From the NCBI GenBank assembly GCA_903927415.1, contig CAIYMZ010000078.1, positions 1 to 7,766 of the forward strand: a DNA stretch of 7,766 nt, in the 5' to 3' direction. A model generated the notes under the pieces. It was not told the DNA's origin, searched no databases, and was given only the letters and a program-made list of their open reading frames with translations. Of this stretch, positions 1 through 6,225 are shown piece by piece. The stretch's first letter is position 1. Each line of letters begins with the position of its first letter. The stretch comes from an uncultured Alphaproteobacteria bacterium. GTDB lineage: Bacteria > Pseudomonadota > Alphaproteobacteria > Rickettsiales > UBA1997. The position numbers were made by a program, and so were the translations under genes.

Positions 1-37
1 CGCGTCTGCTGGGGTTCGATTCCGGCTCCAGGCACCA
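1..37 (+). tRNA. 3' end of a tRNA-like gene, cut by the window edge (copy 1)
   Basis: The segment contains a T-loop-like TTCGATT, a 3' T-stem strand CCGGC, a 7-nt acceptor strand TCCAGGC, a discriminator A and an encoded CCA. This is the layout of a tRNA 3' end. The 5' T-stem strand GCTGG would pair with CCGGC, but two extra Gs lie between it and TTCGATT. That gives a 9-nt loop instead of 7, so the T-arm is not canonical. The anticodon and D-arm would lie to the left of the window, so the amino acid cannot be named. It could be a true tRNA end, a degenerate one, or a tmRNA acceptor end. Confidence 0.4.
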
Positions 38-82
38 CCACTAAATTCAAACAAACCAGCGAAATTTTGTTTTGCAGCGCTA

Positions 83-119
83 CGCGTCTGCTGGGGTTCG
101 ATTCCGGCTCCAGGCACCA
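83..119 (+). repeat. Second identical copy of the tRNA-like 3' end
   Basis: All 37 bases match positions 1-37 exactly, including TTCGATT, TCCAGGC and the terminal ACCA. The copies are 82 bp apart, with a 45-bp spacer (38-82). No D-arm or anticodon arm fits in that spacer, so this copy is only a 3' fragment, not a second tRNA. Identity suggests a recent duplication. Duplicated tRNA 3' ends are a typical trace of integration or excision at a tRNA, though slippage or local duplication would look the same. It ends 17 bp before the stop codon of the convergent pgeF gene. Confidence 0.6.
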
Positions 120-136
120 TTCGTTTTTAGATGCAG

Positions 137-826
137 CTAGTTAATCACAACCACCGCAACATTCCTCCCGCAATCTTTTTCCCCTCTATGAGTTGACCTC
201 CTAAAAGAAAAAAAAGTTTTTTCATTTTCGTAAGTATCAATTTTTTTATCCTCCACTTCCACACCTTCCGCGTACAATTTTTCTGCAATGTAAGCAGGCA
301 GATCAAACAACCATTTTTCTGGCTTTGCGCTAGTTACAAAAAACTTTTTATTCGCCAAATCTTCACTCAAAAAATCATCCAAAAATTCCGAAGAAACTTC
401 GTAGGATTTTTGATGAATCATCGGACCAATCACCGCAGAAATTTTTTTCGCGTCCAATTTTTTCATTTCAGCAACAGTGTTTTTAATCACGCCGAGCTTT
501 GCTCCGCGCCATCCTGCGTGAGCTGCGGCAATCACGTTCCTCTCGGCATCAAAAAATAAAATTGGCGAACAATCTGCGGTAATTACGCAAATCGCCACAT
601 TTCGTAAATTTGTAACCAGCGCATCAGCCTTGGGCAATCCCTGCTCGCCGTGAATTTTATTTTCCACGTCAATCACCACCACGTCATTTCCATGAACTTG
701 ATTCACGAAGAGATTTTTTTTGCTGCGGATGTTTTTTTCTGCGAATGCACGCTCGAGATTTTCACGATTTTTTAGTTCGCGATCAATCAAACAATCCTTG
801 CCGAAAAAGTGATATTTTATGTTCAT
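137..826 (-). CDS. pgeF: Peptidoglycan editing factor / laccase-domain (YfiH) protein
   Basis: This 229-residue protein belongs to the YfiH/DUF152 family. The E. coli member is a peptidoglycan editing factor that hydrolyses wrongly built muropeptide precursors, and related members were described as multicopper polyphenol oxidases or purine nucleoside-processing enzymes. The family's metal-site motifs are all visible: QVHG with His45, TADCSP with Cys86, and AAHAGWRG with His103. IGP near 134-136 and SFRRSTHRG near the C-terminus are also typical. No signal peptide is seen, consistent with a cytoplasmic protein. Length is slightly below the usual 240-260. The ATG overlaps the thrB stop as ATGA, so translation is probably coupled to thrB. 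The family assignment is firm; the exact substrate is inferred from homologues. Confidence 0.93.
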   Translation of the reverse strand: MNIKYHFFGKDCLIDRELKNRENLERAFAEKNIRSKKNLFVNQVHGNDVVVIDVENKIHGEQGLPKADALVTNLRNVAICVITADCSPILFFDAERNVIAAAHAGWRGAKLGVIKNTVAEMKKLDAKKISAVIGPMIHQKSYEVSSEFLDDFLSEDLANKKFFVTSAKPEKWLFDLPAYIAEKLYAEGVEVEDKKIDTYENEKTFFSFRRSTHRGEKDCGRNVAVVVIN

Positions 827-1767
827 ATTTGTGATTTAAAAAATCTTAATTTTGCTAAAAATTCTTGCGGATTTTTTATTTTTACGATGGAGTTTTTTGG
901 AGTAAAAAACATGTCATGAAGCCGCGTCAATAGAAAGCGCATCGCAGCTCCAACTAAAGCAATTTCTAGAAAATCTTTTTCGGTTCCAGAAAATTTTCTA
1001 ACGCTTTCATAACCTCGCATTAATTCAGAAAATTTTTCTGAAACAAAATTATTTTTTTCATCAAAACACCAGGCATTTGCTGTGATTGCAAAATCATAAA
1101 TCAGCGCATCATTTGCGGCAAAATAAAAATCTATCACCCCGCTTATTTTTTGCTCTTGATCAAAAAAAACATTGTCAGGAAAAAGATCAAGATGAGCTGC
1201 AGCGCTAGGCAAATCAAAGCACCACGACTCTTTTAAAAAATCCAAGTTTTCTAAAATTTCTTCGCGTAAATTTTTTTGATAATTTTCAAGCAAGTGATCG
1301 AACTTAGAAAACAAAGGCTTAAAGCCATTAACTCCCAAATCATTTTCGCGCGACATTTGAAAATCTTTTGCCGCCTCGTGAAGTTGTGCTAAAACTTTTC
1401 CAACTTCAAAACAGTGGTTAATTTCGATCTCATCACGCAGATTTTTTCCGCTTAAAAAAGTTACGATTGCAGATTTTTTTTCCTTTAGATCAACAGTGCT
1501 GAAGCCAGAATTATCAAGGATTGGGCGCGGACAGCAAATTCCTTTTTTTGCCAAATGTAATTTAAAATTTATAAAAAATGGCAAGTCATTTTTATCGATG
1601 CGTGACTCAAAAATTGTTAAAATAAATTTCTCTTTTTTGGTCTCAAGAATAAAATTTGAATTGTCGATTCCTTCGACGATTTCTTTAAAATTAATTAATT
1701 TTCCCAGCGAATATTTCTGCAGATGTGATTCGATATCCAATCTTGTCAGTCTTGTGTAAACAGCCAT
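823..1767 (-). CDS. thrB: Homoserine kinase, choline-kinase-like (alphaproteobacterial ThrB) type
   Basis: This 314-residue protein should phosphorylate L-homoserine with ATP to O-phosphohomoserine, the step before threonine synthase. It belongs to the APH/choline-kinase fold family used by alphaproteobacteria and pseudomonads, not the GHMP family of E. coli ThrB. The N-terminus MAVYT, EGIDNSNFIL at 32-41 and FILTIFESR at 48-56 match that type. The catalytic loop HLDLFPDNVFF lies at 192-202 with catalytic Asp194. The metal-binding Asp213 lies in VIDFYFAA. Length is about normal. The ATG at 1767 is chosen because MAVYT is the conserved family start; no Shine-Dalgarno is visible in front of it. 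It is the third gene of the minus-strand cluster, and its TGA overlaps the pgeF ATG. Confidence 0.94.
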   Translation of the reverse strand: MAVYTRLTRLDIESHLQKYSLGKLINFKEIVEGIDNSNFILETKKEKFILTIFESRIDKNDLPFFINFKLHLAKKGICCPRPILDNSGFSTVDLKEKKSAIVTFLSGKNLRDEIEINHCFEVGKVLAQLHEAAKDFQMSRENDLGVNGFKPLFSKFDHLLENYQKNLREEILENLDFLKESWCFDLPSAAAHLDLFPDNVFFDQEQKISGVIDFYFAANDALIYDFAITANAWCFDEKNNFVSEKFSELMRGYESVRKFSGTEKDFLEIALVGAAMRFLLTRLHDMFFTPKNSIVKIKNPQEFLAKLRFFKSQI

Positions 1768-1798
1768 TTTTGATTTTGTAAACTAGGTTCCGAAGTGC

Positions 1799-2632
1799 TT
1801 ATTTTTTATCTTCAATTTCTTGAGATTTTTGCCAACCATCAATCCACATCGAGTTAGATTTAACGCTACTTTTTGTCCAAAAGCCACCACCTTTTCTTTG
1901 TAAAGATTCCACTCGTTCCTGAAATTTTTTCTCCGGTCCCAAGAGCCTTACCTGACTAGCTATTTCACTAGTTTTTTCGGCAATTTTTAAATCAATTTTT
2001 GTATGAATTTTTGGATTAAAAATTTTGCTGATGAAGTTTGTGGTATTGGCAAAAAAATCCATTACCTCAAAGGTTGTAAAGTCTCCAGTAGCGCGGACAT
2101 TTCTTGATAAACTCAAGAGCTCGAAGTAACGGGCAAAAAGTTCGGATAAAAATTGAGTTGGCTTATAAAGCTTTAGCGGAGTGACCATGACATTTTTAAT
2201 CGCGCCTTTAAGAGCAAGGCTTTGTGGGTTGCGATCCTTCATGTCGAAGCCAATCGCTTTTCTAAAATCTTCACCAAAATTAATCTCGCTTTCAAATTCA
2301 AGAGCGTGCGCCATTTCATGTGCCATCAAGTTGTAGGATAAATTTCGTAAAATAATTTTTGGTAAATTGGTGCGGATAAATTTACCAGCAACCTCGTCGT
2401 AATAATTTCTTTGTTCAGTTAAGAAACAGCCGCCATTTGTGTCCCATCCCTTGGCAATTCTGATTTCGAACCGCAACTTTTTTTCTTTCATTTTGGTTAA
2501 AATTAAGTCCAAGCCATCTTTAAAAAGTTCGATTCGATAAAGATCAAAAAATGTTTTTTGAAATTTCTTACTGTCGTCAACGCCTTCAAATTCAAGCTGT
2601 GGAGTAATTATGTCTGATAAAAAATCTGTCAT
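1799..2632 (-). CDS. Uncharacterised HExxH metalloprotease-like protein
   Basis: I do not recognise a named family for this 277-residue protein. It carries a zinc-protease signature, MAHEMAHALE, with His105, Glu106 and His109. A downstream helix-like stretch SELFARYFELL could supply a third ligand at Glu164. HExxH followed by a Glu in a (S/N)E-x-F/L-FA context is the pattern of gluzincins, including the anthrax lethal factor-type catalytic domain, so that is the closest structural guess. No signal peptide or membrane segment is visible, so a cytoplasmic location is likely unless it is secreted by a non-Sec route. The C-terminus (about 247-277) is glycine-, serine- and tryptophan-rich and looks like a tail. 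The gene starts 5 bp after the fur stop, and thrB follows 31 bp downstream, so it probably shares their transcript. Catalytic activity and substrate are unknown. Confidence 0.75.
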   Translation of the reverse strand: MTDFLSDIITPQLEFEGVDDSKKFQKTFFDLYRIELFKDGLDLILTKMKEKKLRFEIRIAKGWDTNGGCFLTEQRNYYDEVAGKFIRTNLPKIILRNLSYNLMAHEMAHALEFESEINFGEDFRKAIGFDMKDRNPQSLALKGAIKNVMVTPLKLYKPTQFLSELFARYFELLSLSRNVRATGDFTTFEVMDFFANTTNFISKIFNPKIHTKIDLKIAEKTSEIASQVRLLGPEKKFQERVESLQRKGGGFWTKSSVKSNSMWIDGWQKSQEIEDKK

Positions 2633-2637
2633 TCGAC

Positions 2638-3075
2638 TTACGATTTATGATCTGCAACAGGTGTCTTTAACGGCCTACAATAAAGCTCCATCCGATGTCC
2701 CACAATTTCAAACCCTTTTTCACGCGCAATTTTTTCCTGCAATTTTTCTAACTCTTCACTGAAAAATTCGTGAACTTCGTCGGTAGAAATATCAACCAAA
2801 TGATCATGATGATCATCGCCTTCGAGCTTCTCGTAGCGCGCTCTACCCCTGCCTCCAAAATCATGCCGAGAAATCACTCCGAGCTCTTCGAATAATTTTA
2901 CTGCACGATAAACCGTTGCGATTCCGATGCTCGGATTAATTTTTGCCGCACGCTTGAAAACCTCTTCAACATCAGGATGGTCAGCACTATCCGAAATTAC
3001 GCGCGCAATAATTTTGCGATTTTCTGTGAGTTTAATTTTGCGTTCAGTGCAAAGTCTTTCAATCTGGGAAGGCAT
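2638..3075 (-). CDS. fur: Fur-family metal-responsive transcriptional regulator
   Basis: This winged-helix repressor of the ferric uptake regulator family is about 145 residues long. The recognition-helix region IGIATVYRAVKLFEELG is followed by HDFGGRGRARYE and the metal-site motif HHDHL. The C-terminal dimerisation domain ends in GHRMELYCRPL. DHPDVEEVF near the N-terminus fits a His-containing regulatory site. The paired CxxC structural zinc motifs of E. coli-type Fur are absent, as in alphaproteobacterial Fur/Mur proteins, which may sense iron or manganese. Two starts are possible: ATG at 3075 (MPSQIERLC), chosen because it matches the usual short N-terminus, or an in-frame TTG at 3084 adding three residues. 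Neither has a clear Shine-Dalgarno. It is the first gene of the minus-strand cluster and divergent from guaB. Fur versus Mur versus Irr cannot be settled by eye. Confidence 0.9.
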   Translation of the reverse strand: MPSQIERLCTERKIKLTENRKIIARVISDSADHPDVEEVFKRAAKINPSIGIATVYRAVKLFEELGVISRHDFGGRGRARYEKLEGDDHHDHLVDISTDEVHEFFSEELEKLQEKIAREKGFEIVGHRMELYCRPLKTPVADHKS

Positions 3076-3115
3076 GATATTCAAGGCTTTAAGGTTATTA
3101 ATTGTTTTTTACTTT

Positions 3116-3143
3116 TTGACGATTGAGAATAATTTGCTACAAA
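3116..3143 (+). promoter_or_regulatory. Probable sigma70-type promoter of guaB
   Basis: A -35-like TTGACG (3116-3121, five of six consensus bases) is followed after 16 bp by a -10-like TACAAA (3138-3143, four of six). A start site would fall near 3150, giving a leader of about 30 nt before the guaB ATG. The -10 element lies inside the left arm of an inverted repeat. The call rests on motif match only. Confidence 0.4.
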
Positions 3144-3163
3144 ATTCTGCCCATTTGTAGCAA
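3134..3163. promoter_or_regulatory. Perfect 10+10 bp inverted repeat, candidate operator for guaB (and possibly fur)
   Basis: TTGCTACAAA at 3134-3143 is the exact reverse complement of TTTGTAGCAA at 3154-3163, with a 10-bp spacer. The two arms are 20 bp apart, about two helical turns, which suits a dimeric regulator bound to one face of the DNA. It overlaps the proposed guaB -10 and start site, so bound protein would repress guaB. It lies in the divergent fur-guaB gap, so Fur could be the ligand, but the sequence is not a recognised Fur, Mur or Irr box. If transcription starts further upstream it would instead form a leader RNA hairpin. Confidence 0.55.
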
Positions 3164-3180
3164 CTTCATTTCAACAAAAA

Positions 3181-4668
3181 ATGACAAAAAATCGTAAAAT
3201 TATCGAAACCTCCTCACCGTCCCTAACCTTTGACGACGTGCTTCTAAAGCCAGCTTACTCAGAAATTCTTCCGGCAGATGCAGATGTAAAAACAAAAGTC
3301 ACAAAAGAAATTTCACTCAATATTCCAATAATTTCTTCGGCGATGGATACCGTCACCGAAAGTCGTTTAGCCATCGCGATGGCTCAGTGCGGCGGCTTAG
3401 GATGTGTTCACAAGAATCTTTCGATCAAAGATCAGGCCGATGAAATTCGCAGAGTCAAAAAATTCGAATCAGGAATCGTGATTAACCCTCTGACCATCAC
3501 CCCAGATGAAACCTTGAGTGACGCGCTTTCTCTGATGAAGGAATATGGAATTTCAGGTATTCCCGTAGTTAAGCAGGGCACAAAAAAATTGGTCGGAATT
3601 TTAACAAATCGTGACGTGCGTTTTGCTTCTGACAGAAAACAGCAGATCAAAGAATTGATGACGAAAGACGGGCTCATCACCGCGAAATCAAACGTCAGCA
3701 AGCAAGATGCAAAAGCACTTTTGCACAAAAATAAAATCGAACGCATCATCATCACAGACAGCCAGGGCAATTGCGTAGGACTTATCACTGGAAAAGATTT
3801 AGAAAAAAATAAACAGTTTCCCAATGCTTCAAAAGACGAGGAAGGGAGGTTGTTAGTTGCTGCTGCAACCGGAGTTGGCAAGGATGGAATCAAGCGCGCC
3901 GAAGCTTTGGTCGAAGCTGGCGCAGACATCATCACGATCGACACGGCGCACGGACACTCGTTTGGTGTGATCGCAACGGTTCATGAACTTAAAAAACTTT
4001 TTCCAAAACAAAATTTTATCGTCGGAAATATTGCAACTAAAGAAGCCGCGAAAGCCTTGATTGATGCCGGTGCAGATGCTGTTAAAGTTGGAATTGGCCC
4101 CGGTTCAATTTGCACAACTCGGATAGTTGCAGGTGTCGGCGTTCCGCAACTGTCAGCACTTCTCGACGTTGTTGAATTTTGTGATCAAGTAAAAATTCCG
4201 GTTATTTCTGACGGTGGAATTCGTTTTTCAGGAGACTTGGCGAAGGCCATCGCAGCAGGTGCCTCATGCGTTATGCTTGGCGGATTACTCGCTGGCGCCG
4301 AAGAAACTCCGGGAGAAATTGTTTTGTTCAAAGGCCGTTCTTACAAAGTTTATCGTGGCATGGGATCGCTTGGCGCAATGGCTCGGGGCTCTGCTGATCG
4401 CTATTTCCAACAAGATGTTTCCGACAAATTAAAATTAGTTCCAGAAGGCGTTGAAGGCCGCGTCGCTTACAAAGGTCCAGTTTCAGACGTGATTCATCAA
4501 CTTGTCGGCGGATTAAAAGCGTCGATGGGCTACACCGGAAATGGCACGATCGAAGCGATGAGAAAAAATTGTAACTTCGTCCGCATCACGAATTCCGGCC
4601 TTCGCGAGAGTCATCCGCATTCGATCACCATCACCTCGGAATCTCCGAATTACACGACAGAGAGCTAA
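3181..4668 (+). CDS. guaB: IMP dehydrogenase
   Basis: This 495-residue cytoplasmic enzyme oxidises IMP to XMP with NAD+, the committed step toward guanine nucleotides. The N-terminal TFDDVLLKP (16-24) begins the catalytic barrel. A Bateman module of two CBS domains (about 98-208) is inserted, including GISGIPVV and VGILTNRDVR. The active-site loop GIGPGSICTTR places catalytic Cys311. Also present are GNIATKEAAKALIDAGADAVKVG, SDGGIRFSGD (343-352), the phosphate-binding YRGMGSLGAM (391-400), the mobile flap with RYF (407-409) and PEGVEGRV, and the conserved tail ITITSESPNY. Length matches bacterial enzymes (about 490). The ATG at 3181 gives the usual N-terminus, but no Shine-Dalgarno precedes it. 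guaA is not adjacent in this window. The gene ends 8 bp before the first hipBA palindrome, with only a weak terminator-like sequence in between. Confidence 0.98.
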   Translation: MTKNRKIIETSSPSLTFDDVLLKPAYSEILPADADVKTKVTKEISLNIPIISSAMDTVTESRLAIAMAQCGGLGCVHKNLSIKDQADEIRRVKKFESGIVINPLTITPDETLSDALSLMKEYGISGIPVVKQGTKKLVGILTNRDVRFASDRKQQIKELMTKDGLITAKSNVSKQDAKALLHKNKIERIIITDSQGNCVGLITGKDLEKNKQFPNASKDEEGRLLVAAATGVGKDGIKRAEALVEAGADIITIDTAHGHSFGVIATVHELKKLFPKQNFIVGNIATKEAAKALIDAGADAVKVGIGPGSICTTRIVAGVGVPQLSALLDVVEFCDQVKIPVISDGGIRFSGDLAKAIAAGASCVMLGGLLAGAEETPGEIVLFKGRSYKVYRGMGSLGAMARGSADRYFQQDVSDKLKLVPEGVEGRVAYKGPVSDVIHQLVGGLKASMGYTGNGTIEAMRKNCNFVRITNSGLRESHPHSITITSESPNYTTES

Positions 4669-4676
4669 ATTTTATT

Positions 4677-4690
4677 TTACCGAACGGTAA
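4677..4690. promoter_or_regulatory. Candidate HipB operator O1 (TTACCGAACGGTAA)
   Basis: This 14-bp palindrome has 6-bp arms TTACCG/CGGTAA around a 2-bp centre. It starts 8 bp after the guaB stop and recurs 50 bp downstream ahead of hipB. Paired palindromes in front of a hipB gene fit autoregulation by the HipBA complex, as known in E. coli, although the E. coli operator sequence differs. Read as RNA, TTACC-GAAC-GGTAA plus the following TTTT could also act as a weak guaB terminator. Confidence 0.6.
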
Positions 4691-4726
4691 TTTTCCCTTG
4701 AAAATAACACTGAAAAGAGTCAATTC

Positions 4727-4740
4727 TTACCGCTCGGTAA
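4727..4740. promoter_or_regulatory. Candidate HipB operator O2 (TTACCGCTCGGTAA)
   Basis: This second copy of TTACCGNNCGGTAA differs from O1 only in the central two bases. It ends 16 bp before the hipB ATG. The flanks extend the overall symmetry: ATTTTACCGA at 4674-4683 (O1 left half) is the exact reverse complement of TCGGTAAAAT at 4734-4743 (O2 right half). A possible -35 TTGAAA (4698-4703) lies between the operators, but I find no convincing -10 at a good distance. A T-run follows at 4743-4749. Confidence 0.6.
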
Positions 4741-4756
4741 AATTTTTTTCTTAAAA

Positions 4757-4969
4757 ATGACTCAAATTATTTCCTCAGAAGTTCTTGGAAGCCTTGTTAA
4801 GCAAGCGCGAAAATCACAAAACCTAACTCAAACTCAACTTGCTGCATCTTGCGGAGTTGGCGTCAGATTCATCGTTGATCTCGAAAAAGGTAAGCCAACT
4901 TGCGCTCTCGATAAATCTTTGAAAGTGGCGCAGATGTTGGGTTTAAAGCTAATCACCGACAAGAAATGA
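4757..4969 (+). CDS. hipB: HipB-like antitoxin, XRE-family DNA-binding protein
   Basis: This 70-residue protein is essentially one lambda-repressor-type helix-turn-helix domain. LGSLVKQARKSQNLTQTQLA leads into the recognition region CGVGVRFIVDLEKGKP (about 32-47), followed by ALDKSLKVAQMLGLKL, the pattern of HipB-type antitoxins partnered with HipA. It should bind the two TTACCGNNCGGTAA palindromes upstream as a dimer, and hold HipA inactive in a complex. It is a little shorter than E. coli HipB (88 residues) and ends soon after the HTH domain. The ATG is the only sensible start; the leader is A/T-only just before it, with no Shine-Dalgarno. Its TGA overlaps the hipA ATG, so the two are translationally coupled. 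DNA targets and partner binding are inferred from position and family. Confidence 0.92.
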   Translation: MTQIISSEVLGSLVKQARKSQNLTQTQLAASCGVGVRFIVDLEKGKPTCALDKSLKVAQMLGLKLITDKK

Positions 4970-6225
4970 CCAAAACCCTTTTCGTTCATTTTAACAAAAT
5001 TTTTGTCGGAATTTTTGAGCAGAATTCTAGCGGCCGACTTTCATTTTCTTACGATCAAAAATATTTAAAATCCCCGCAAACCTCATCTCTTTCAATCTCA
5101 TTGCCACTTAGACCTGAGCCATTCGACGACAAAACAACCCGAGCATTTTTTTCCGGACTTTTGCCCGATGATCATCAAAGAGAAATCTTGGCAAAAAATC
5201 TCGGACTCTCTCCGCGCAATCCTTTCGCCCTGCTTTCTAAAGTTGGCGGCGACTGCGCTGGCGCAATCGAAATGCGCAACAGCACTCGCACTGAAAATTC
5301 AAAAAAAGTCGAAACAACAATTGCGCTGACCGAAGCTAAAATTAACAAAATCATCGACGAACTTCGCATCAAGCCACTTCTCGCTGGAAGCAACAAGGCC
5401 AAGCTCTCACTCGCTGGAGCGCAAAGTAAATTAGCAGTTTTTTTTGACGAAAAGAAAAAAAGATCGCTGCCAAGATTACTCAGAAATACTCCAAGCACTC
5501 ACATCCTAAAACCAATAATTCCGAGCTTTCCCGACAGCTCTCACAATGAATTTTTTTGCATGAAATTGGCGGAGGAAATCAATCTAGATGTCGCAAAAAC
5601 TTTGTTAAAATTCGCCGAAAAAAAACCTTATTTACTGATTCGCCGTTACGATCGCGAACTTGATTCTAAAGGCCGCATCACCCGCATTCACCAAGAAGAT
5701 TTTTGCCAAGCAATGTCGATTCCGCCGGAATTAAAATATCAGCAAGAGGGTGGGCCGAGCATTTTGTCTTGCCTGTCTTTGATCGAAAAACACAGCTCTC
5801 AAGCAGCGCTCGACAAATTGAAATTTCTGCGCGCCGTAATTTTTAATTTTCTTGTCGGAAATTCTGATGCTCATGGGAAAAATTTTTCTTTTCTCCATCA
5901 AAAAAATCACACAAAACTTGCTCCCCTTTACGACCTGATTTCAACAACAATTTATTCGCAGCTAGACAAAAATATGGCGATGAAAATTGGCAAAGTCTCC
6001 GACCCTGAACGCTTATTTCTAGTGCATTGGCACATTATCATTGCCGATAACAACACCGCGAAATCCAGCCTCAACAAAGAGCTAAAAACCTTCGCCGAAA
6101 AACTGCCAATAGCGGCGAAAAACTTGCGGGAAAAATTACAAAAAAACGGGATTTCTTCACCGGTTTTTGACGACATCATTGCGGTGATTAATAAGCGCGC
6201 GGCGCGGATTTTGGGGTATTTCTAA
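4966..6225 (+). CDS. hipA: HipA-family serine/threonine kinase toxin
   Basis: This 419-residue kinase belongs to the HipA family. E. coli HipA phosphorylates glutamyl-tRNA synthetase, blocks translation and promotes persistence. The N-terminal HipA domain (about 1-105) includes FFSGLLPDDHQRE (61-73) and NPFALLSKVGGDCAGA. Kinase features follow. KLSLAGAQSK at 146-155 aligns with the Ser150 autophosphorylation loop of E. coli, with Ser148 the likely equivalent. THILKP places the ATP-binding Lys182. GNSDAHGKN (298-306) carries catalytic Asp301, and LAPLYDL carries metal-binding Asp323. All key residues are intact, so an active kinase is expected. Length is close to E. coli HipA (440). It overlaps hipB by 4 bp (ATGA). 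Its TAA overlaps the stop of the convergent priA. The target of this particular HipA cannot be read from sequence. Confidence 0.96.
   Translation: MTKTLFVHFNKIFVGIFEQNSSGRLSFSYDQKYLKSPQTSSLSISLPLRPEPFDDKTTRAFFSGLLPDDHQREILAKNLGLSPRNPFALLSKVGGDCAGAIEMRNSTRTENSKKVETTIALTEAKINKIIDELRIKPLLAGSNKAKLSLAGAQSKLAVFFDEKKKRSLPRLLRNTPSTHILKPIIPSFPDSSHNEFFCMKLAEEINLDVAKTLLKFAEKKPYLLIRRYDRELDSKGRITRIHQEDFCQAMSIPPELKYQQEGGPSILSCLSLIEKHSSQAALDKLKFLRAVIFNFLVGNSDAHGKNFSFLHQKNHTKLAPLYDLISTTIYSQLDKNMAMKIGKVSDPERLFLVHWHIIIADNNTAKSSLNKELKTFAEKLPIAAKNLREKLQKNGISSPVFDDIIAVINKRAARILGYF

Noticed and set aside
1496..1759. 87-codon plus-strand open frame antisense to thrB
   Set aside because: It mirrors the conserved N-terminal third of ThrB and has no protein features of its own.
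3432..3944. 170-codon minus-strand open frame inside guaB
   Set aside because: It lies fully antisense to the well-conserved CBS/catalytic region of guaB, and its translation resembles no family that I know. It is a shadow of guaB codon use.
4674..4749. Intrinsic terminator formed by the long inverted repeat plus T-run downstream of guaB
   Set aside because: The 10-bp arms enclose a 50-nt loop and the individual palindromes have only 5-bp stems. Two matching palindromes ahead of a hipB gene are better explained as operators, though weak termination is not excluded.
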